The position numbers were made by a program, and so were the translations under genes. From the NCBI GenBank assembly GCA_963513935.1, contig OY740769.1, positions 109,223,762-109,287,761 of the forward strand: a DNA stretch of 64,000 nt, read 5' to 3'. The notes below the pieces were generated by a model. The model worked only from the letters and a program-made list of their open reading frames with translations, made no database searches and was not told the DNA's origin. The stretch comes from Aphrophora alni. Its lineage: Eukaryota; Arthropoda; Insecta; Hemiptera; Aphrophoridae. Below, piece after piece: positions 52,201 through 59,585 of the stretch. Positions within the stretch are counted from its first letter, which is position 1. Each line of letters starts with the position of its first letter.

Positions 52201-55200
52201 AAGAAAATATCCTATTCTTCACTCTAAAAGGAAAGTTCCATTCTTTATTTTTTCCTTAAATATTATTTTGTTTATTTATCTTGTCTCACAACCGTCCCAA
52301 TTAAAAAACAATTCTTGCTCTGATCCATAAGTGGGGAATTGGTGAGGTTCCATTTCCAATCTTGTCTTTAGATAAAGAATCTGATTCTGCCATCTCTTAT
52401 AGTCATTGTAATAAATAAATTATATTTTCCGAATCTTTATAATTTGAAAATGATGTCATTATTTATTGCAATACTGGTATTACTCTTAAATTAGTTATTA
52501 AATATGAACATTATTTCAGTAATTACAAACAAATTAGGGGAATGGATTTAAACCAATATAAAACAAAAATATGTCATAATAGCTTATTAATTTTAGTAAC
52601 AAAAAAGTTTAGTTCTTTCACATGATCATAAAAATTACACAATCATATCAGAATATTCTTTAAAATATTTTTCAACCCAACCATTTATTTGGTGAAACTT
52701 TTTAAATGGAAATGTTGTAGTTTTTTAAAGATTTTATGATATTAACAGTTATACAAATTTTATATGTTGTTGTAACTGATTTGACAGATTAGTCTAATGT
52801 ATATAATTGAGTTTTTTGATTTCATGGAAATAAATGTAAATGTCTTCTCTTTTATAGAAGTGTTCCTTAGATAGAATGGAATTAGCTACAGAAGCTGTAA
52901 AAGTTGTCACCGGGCTGGTGACTGGAGGTCCTGCAGGAAATGTAAGTAGTATATGTAGAATTGTGTTTCTGCAAAAAAATTACTTCATTTGTTATTTTCA
53001 TCGCTTTTAGATTTTTCATATGAATATGCTTACACCATGAAGACATTATTTCAACAACTAAGTATTACCATGATTTTTTTACACTATATGCCTATTTTAT
53101 TGTGTCATAGAACTAATTGATGTACTTATACATGTATTTGAATATTTTCCCATCCAAATTGCTTTCTTTTGATTTAATTCTCAACAAACAAAAAAATAAA
53201 TTAAATTAACTATAGTTCAGTGTGAGGAAGGTTTGTGTACATGTAACAACTGAGGAAGATGACTTAATTATTGAAACATCTTGTATAACTAACTAATGAT
53301 ATCTTATTAGTCAATAATCAAATAAAGTGTTTATAGTAGAAAAATGTGATTTCTTTCGTTTGTTGATGAAAGTTTCCACAAATGTTGTTCATTATAGTTA
53401 ACATAATGTTATTTGTAAATTCATAAAAATATTTACTCAATTACTTAACTTCTAACACAGTTGATTTTTGCACTTGGATACATTTGGAAATGTTCTAGGT
53501 TAATTGAAGTTCTGTAGTACTCTCCCGACAAGAGGTACTATTTCATTTTCCGCATCACTATTTTTATTTAGTTTCTTCCAAAAATAGTCCATTATTTAAA
53601 AATCTTTACAAAAACTATTGAGTAATAAAAAACAATTATTGATAAATTATTTGAGTTAAAATCTGATGTTTTCATGAACATAGATCATGCTGCTTAGAGA
53701 CCTTATATTTACATGTTATACACGTTTATTATTGGAATTAGATTCTCTCAAATCTCATTATTAATATGGCTGGGGAGATGGAAGAAAAGAATGGAGTAGG
53801 AAGAACTCGAATATCAATTTTGCTGTCCAATGGCAGTTTAAAAAATTAACCAATCCCAAAAATTATCAGTATATGGAGGGGAAAGAGAGATGGAAAGGGG
53901 GAAATATCTCGTGAGTATTGTTTATAAGACCAAAATTTTTGAACCAATACCATCTGAAATCAAATGTGCTTAGATATCCGTTTTCTTAGAACAGCTTATA
54001 TTATAATTTGGTAATTTTATTGGTTTGACTTGTTATGTGAATAGCCAATTCCATTTACAGAATTTAATTCAAACTCAAATTATATCAATGTGCACTGGGA
54101 AAACTATGGTATCGGCTGATTCTAATACCAAGTATCGGGTATTTGGTAACGACTCAACTCTAAAAAAAATAGTAAAGTAACTGTAAGGTGTGGTGTTTAT
54201 TTAAAAGAATTTTTTTTTCAGGATAGAATGTTGAAAATAGATGGCTATAATAGGCTGTTTTCAGAATTAAGATCATTAGGACAGCCAACTAGGCCAATGT
54301 TGGAAGCTGTCGTTGCCATGGCAATTGATGGTGGAGACAGTTCTTCAGAAAACCAAAAGTTGAAGGTAAATGTTAGTAGTTGTATGTCACATTGTCTCTA
54401 TTCTATGTATTACAGAATCTCTGACCTCAACATTTGAGATTGGATATGCGTGTAGAATTTTGGTTTGTCTACAGGAATTTCACTTATAGTTATGCACTTA
54501 TGCCCCAAACTAGTTTCAATAGTTTCACATGTTATCCATATGATTATTTGTACAATTGAAGTTCCGTTTCTCATAATAGTGATTTCATCAGTAAATAAAA
54601 TGGAATTTACCTTATCAGCATTGACTACAAGACAATAACAGAAGTTTGACCACTAGGGGTGATCTATCAGCAGGAAATTCTGTACTTTCTATAGGCGAGA
54701 AGGCTAAAGATTTTCTTTGTGAAGGATGCAGCACACTTTATTTTTTGACAAACTAATGCAATACGAAATTCGCCTTGTACTATGCTGAAGTGCTTGGGCT
54801 ATGTTGAATCATATGATGTTCTTCATTAACATTTACCTGGCATTCAACAGATAATGAATATGATGGAAATGACCTTTTTATTTGTAAATACTGATACACT
54901 GAAGAAAAAGTTTTCATATTGTGAACCCGCCTTTCTGGAAATCTTTCCTTATATTCACGTCGAGCACCATTGCAAAATCAATAAACAAAAATTATATCGG
55001 CATATTCCTCGTTAGAAAATTGAAATACTAACACTAAGATATGATCACAAGATGCTTTTTTTATTTGTATGATTCTTTATTATTACAAAGCACATAATTT
55101 TAATTGTGGATCAGCTGTTAGTATTGCCAACCTATAAAATGAAAATCACATTAAATTCTAAAAATAGATTTTAATACATTTTAATAGGGTATTATTTAAT

Positions 55201-58200
55201 TTTACTTGCGTAAATTCATTAGACATAGCAAAAACATTGTTTTATACAATTTATATATTTAAAAAATAAATTATTTTTATTAATTAACATTGTTTTTTTT
55301 TGGGATATTACAAAGAATGTTTATTAAGTATATAAAAAAATGATTTTCTGCTTTTCGCCTGTTTTGCTTTAATAAAAAACTGATTTTTAATGTTTCTATT
55401 TAATTTTTATAGACTTTATTTACATCAATCTATCCAGAATTAAATAATAATTCATAGAAAATTTTCTTTCTAGGCTAATTTTCTTTCTATGCTAATTTTC
55501 TTTCTAGGGTATTTTAATCATTTATTTTCCAAGAATATGTTTTCAGTTTTTTATTGATGACTCGAAATTCGATATACAAAAAAAAAAAAAAAAAAAAAAA
55601 AAAATTATATGGCGTTAAGAGAAGAAACTTTTTTTTCTCATATATGTTTTGTAAAACAGTTTTTGAGATATTCAATAATGTTGAATGTTTTTAATGGCTG
55701 CCATTTTGAAGTGAGTAATGGAAATTGGTTGATAATTTTTCTCAAATTGGGTCTTTATAGCAGTAAGTAGAATGCGATGTGGCCCAGCCAAGGAGCCCAC
55801 CAAATAAAAATGATATTTAAGGGGTAAAGAAGAAAGAAAATCTGAATTGTCCAAAAAGCTTGCAAATAATTTTGTAAATTAATTACACACAATATTAATT
55901 ATACACATTAATAGTTCTGATTAAATGAATTATTTAAAAAAAAAGATATAAATGTATATTACATAAAATTATTTGTTGAAAAGTCTAGATGTGCGGGAAA
56001 ATAATTTGAATGTGATAGCTTTCGTTATTTAGAAGAAATTATATAATTTAAATGAACGTTTAAACCATTTTCAGATTCATTACTGTGGTTTACATATTAA
56101 AACATTTATCACACTAACCATATAATCAAATTGAAGTGAGAAGCTAGTTCCATAAAAGAAGCTTGTCATATAGTAAACTTATTTCTTTAGTGTCATCTAT
56201 GGTGCTCACGACTTCTCTTAGAGAGTGAAACTATTTCATATATACGAGTATATATATTCACAAGAAATTTTATTCTTTACTAATTAAGAGAGTTTTTTGT
56301 TCAACATAAACTTTTTGTTGTTCATTGAGATTTTTTTTGTTACAAATATGTGGCCCAAAAGGGCCAAGTTACTGACATGATTTAAGACTATATTTAAATA
56401 TGAAACACTACAAGGTCTACTAACGTTGTGATAATGGAACTCGATATTATTTGTGTGTTCAAAATATGTAGTCTTCCTGGTAGAATCACTCACAAAAGTA
56501 AAGTGAATGAAGTTATATTTCAATATTTTTTAAGATCTATTCTGAGCTACAAGTGTGTATTTCCGATTAATCATAAGATTAATTACTTGTTACATATAAA
56601 AAATAGCATAACAATAAGTCAAATTGTGAAGAAATGTAAAATATCAAATTGCAGGAAGCGACTAAATATCAGAATATTAATCAAAATAACCTAAAAATTG
56701 TTTCTTTACATTTTAAGAGATATATGAACATATGAAATTATATATACAAACATTAAAGGGAAGTTGGAACATCATTAAAATGTGTAAAAATTGCTAGAAA
56801 ATTTAAATATTTGTTGTAGGTTCTGAGGTTCACATTTTTTAGTAATTTATTTATTTACAATATTATTATTGTTATGTTTCGTTGGAGATTATCAGTATTC
56901 TGGTTACGTATCATTGATAACTTGTTCTTAATTTTAGTAGATGTTGCAATTAGCAAGTAAAAATAATAAGCTGGTAATTCAGTTTTTAAATTGTGAGTTT
57001 GGGTGACCTATTTTGGAAATATTAATTCAAATTAAATTCAGTCTTAATAATAATGACCTGCAAAATAAATGTATTTTTGATCATTCACAACTGCAGATGA
57101 AAATTAAATTCTCAAAATACCATACTACTGCAAAACTTACAGCAAAAATCATATAATTATTGAAATATCTCTTTACAATAAACCATTAATTATAACCTCT
57201 AAATATTATAATTATTTAATTATTTTTTGCTTAAGTATCACTGAAGATGAAGCATACAAACATTGTTCACAAAACTGTCAAACCAAAAATGTATACATGT
57301 ACCACTGACCATAGCAGTATATGATCAACCACTGCCTATGAAAAGAAAAACCCTATAATGTCTAATCTCTTACACCTAACAATTTTATTTTATAAAGTTT
57401 ATATAAACATTCTTATCAAATATTTGTTGTTGGTTAAAAAAGTATTATTTATTGTTACACAATTTAGTAACTTAAGTTATTAATGAGTAACTGAATTTAG
57501 TTTAAAAAATGTTCTTTTAAAATTTAGAAAATGATTATAATTTTGAGGAATATAACATACTGTTTTAATTTTACAGAATGTGGAACCCTTACTGCCTTTG
57601 ATCCACTGGTTGGGAGATGCAGATGCAAGTAACCAGTTGTGGTTATCAAATACACTGTCTATTATTTGTACTTCTTCTTTACAAAGGTGGATTATATTGT
57701 GTTACTCTTTCTTTTAGATTTGAATTTAACCCATTCACTGAGTAGTTATTGTGTATTTTCATTGTTTATAAATTATAATTATGTAGATACATTGTATTTT
57801 ATCTTAGAATATTAAATTCATTAATATTTATATATTTTTAACCCATCAATCTTATGTTTTTTCCTCTTGTGTATTATGGTTTATGTTATATAAACTAGAA
57901 TACTAGGTGGCCCATTAGTCAGTTAATATTTCAGTTATGTTCGTCCAGAAGATTAGTTGTAGTTGTATGATTAGTTACTCATTTCCTACAGCTATTTTAT
58001 TCTACACTACATTGTTGTAATAAAATAACATATTTATTTTCAATTAAAGTTATTTTCATATCATTGTAGGGGAAACTTTGAAAGAAAAAGTCTCCGAAAA
58101 AAGTTAAAACTCAAAGCATATAGACCTAGTTTACATCATGGCTTAAATGAAGCCGATTATTATAGACACGTGGAATTCTGTGAATGGTACATTATCCATC

Positions 58201-59524
58201 AAGTAGCTGATAATAACTTTTTTTATAAATTCTGTGGACTGATGAATACAAGATTAATGGATGTGTGAACACACTGGGTGTCTGATAATCCACATCTGGT
58301 GATGGAAAAAAATTAAATGCTCCTGGTGTAACTGTTTGGGCCAGTATTTTTGCTGGTGGGCTTGTAGGTCCTTATTTATTTGATGAAACTGTTATGAAAA
58401 AGAACTATCATGAATTGCTATGTTGTACTGTCTACCGTAACTGCAAAATGATTCCTCTCTGAATAATTCCGGCCTCTTCAGAAAAAACTGACATGGCAGT
58501 AGGATCGTGCACAACCAGACTATGGAACATGCTATATAACAACACGTAAGGGTATAACACGCCTTACTACAACTGCATACAAACACACATTATATGTATT
58601 TACCTTGGGTAGTGGCTGATGTGTATCTAGTTAAAACTGGAAGTGGGGATAATTGAAGAGTCAATAGTGTACGCACAAACAATTTAAATGTTCTTAACTT
58701 AATTATCAGAAATTGGAGCAAAAAAGCAAAGTCAAATGAGAAGTGTACGCCCTACGCTGGGTTAGCGACTAACGATAGCTCAGTTGGTAGAGCATTGGCG
58801 CATAAAGCCAAAGGTCCTGGGTTTAATTCCCAGTCTAGTTCGTATATTTTTTACTTGAAATGTTATTGTAGACTTCATTAGGCCTGGTTTACATCTATGC
58901 CCTACCCTTAGTAATTTTGGTACTTTATTTTATACCTGATGCTACATGTATGGTATGTTACTATTTTCCTAATTAAAAATTCAGGAAAATGATGTTGTTT
59001 TTCTCAATAATCCATTTGAAGCTGTATCAATGATGATATGGTACAAATTTGATATGTTACCAGCTTTAAGGAACATTATTTAACAGTTCAAAAATTGTAT
59101 GATTTATAGTTTTTAAGGGACTAAATGGTTGCATACAAAAATACATTTTTCATCTCTTTTTTTAATTTTATGTAACCCCCTCCCCTTTTAACCATAATTT
59201 TCTTAATTTTTATTAAAGAAAGGTCATACAGTATAAACATCATTGGATACCGTTCTGATTTTATAGCAGCATAAAATAAGCTATTGCTCAAACATAAATA
59301 ATGATACGAGCAAAATTATCAATGAAAAACAAATTAAAGCCACCTTTTTTAAATTTACTAGTTGGCAATATGACATAAATTTTGTACGATATCAGGTATA
59401 TATTGTTGATATTAAAGTTATGTAAAATGAACTATTGTATTATGTGACATGTTATCATGCTTACAAAATATGGAGGTTTTTATGTTTTTCACTTTTGCTC
59501 AGATGGTGACGAACATAATAGATG

Positions 59525-59585
<61 letters not shown>

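Noticed and set aside
58771..58847. Functional tRNA gene
   Set aside because: The acceptor strands do not pair in register and position 33 is not U.
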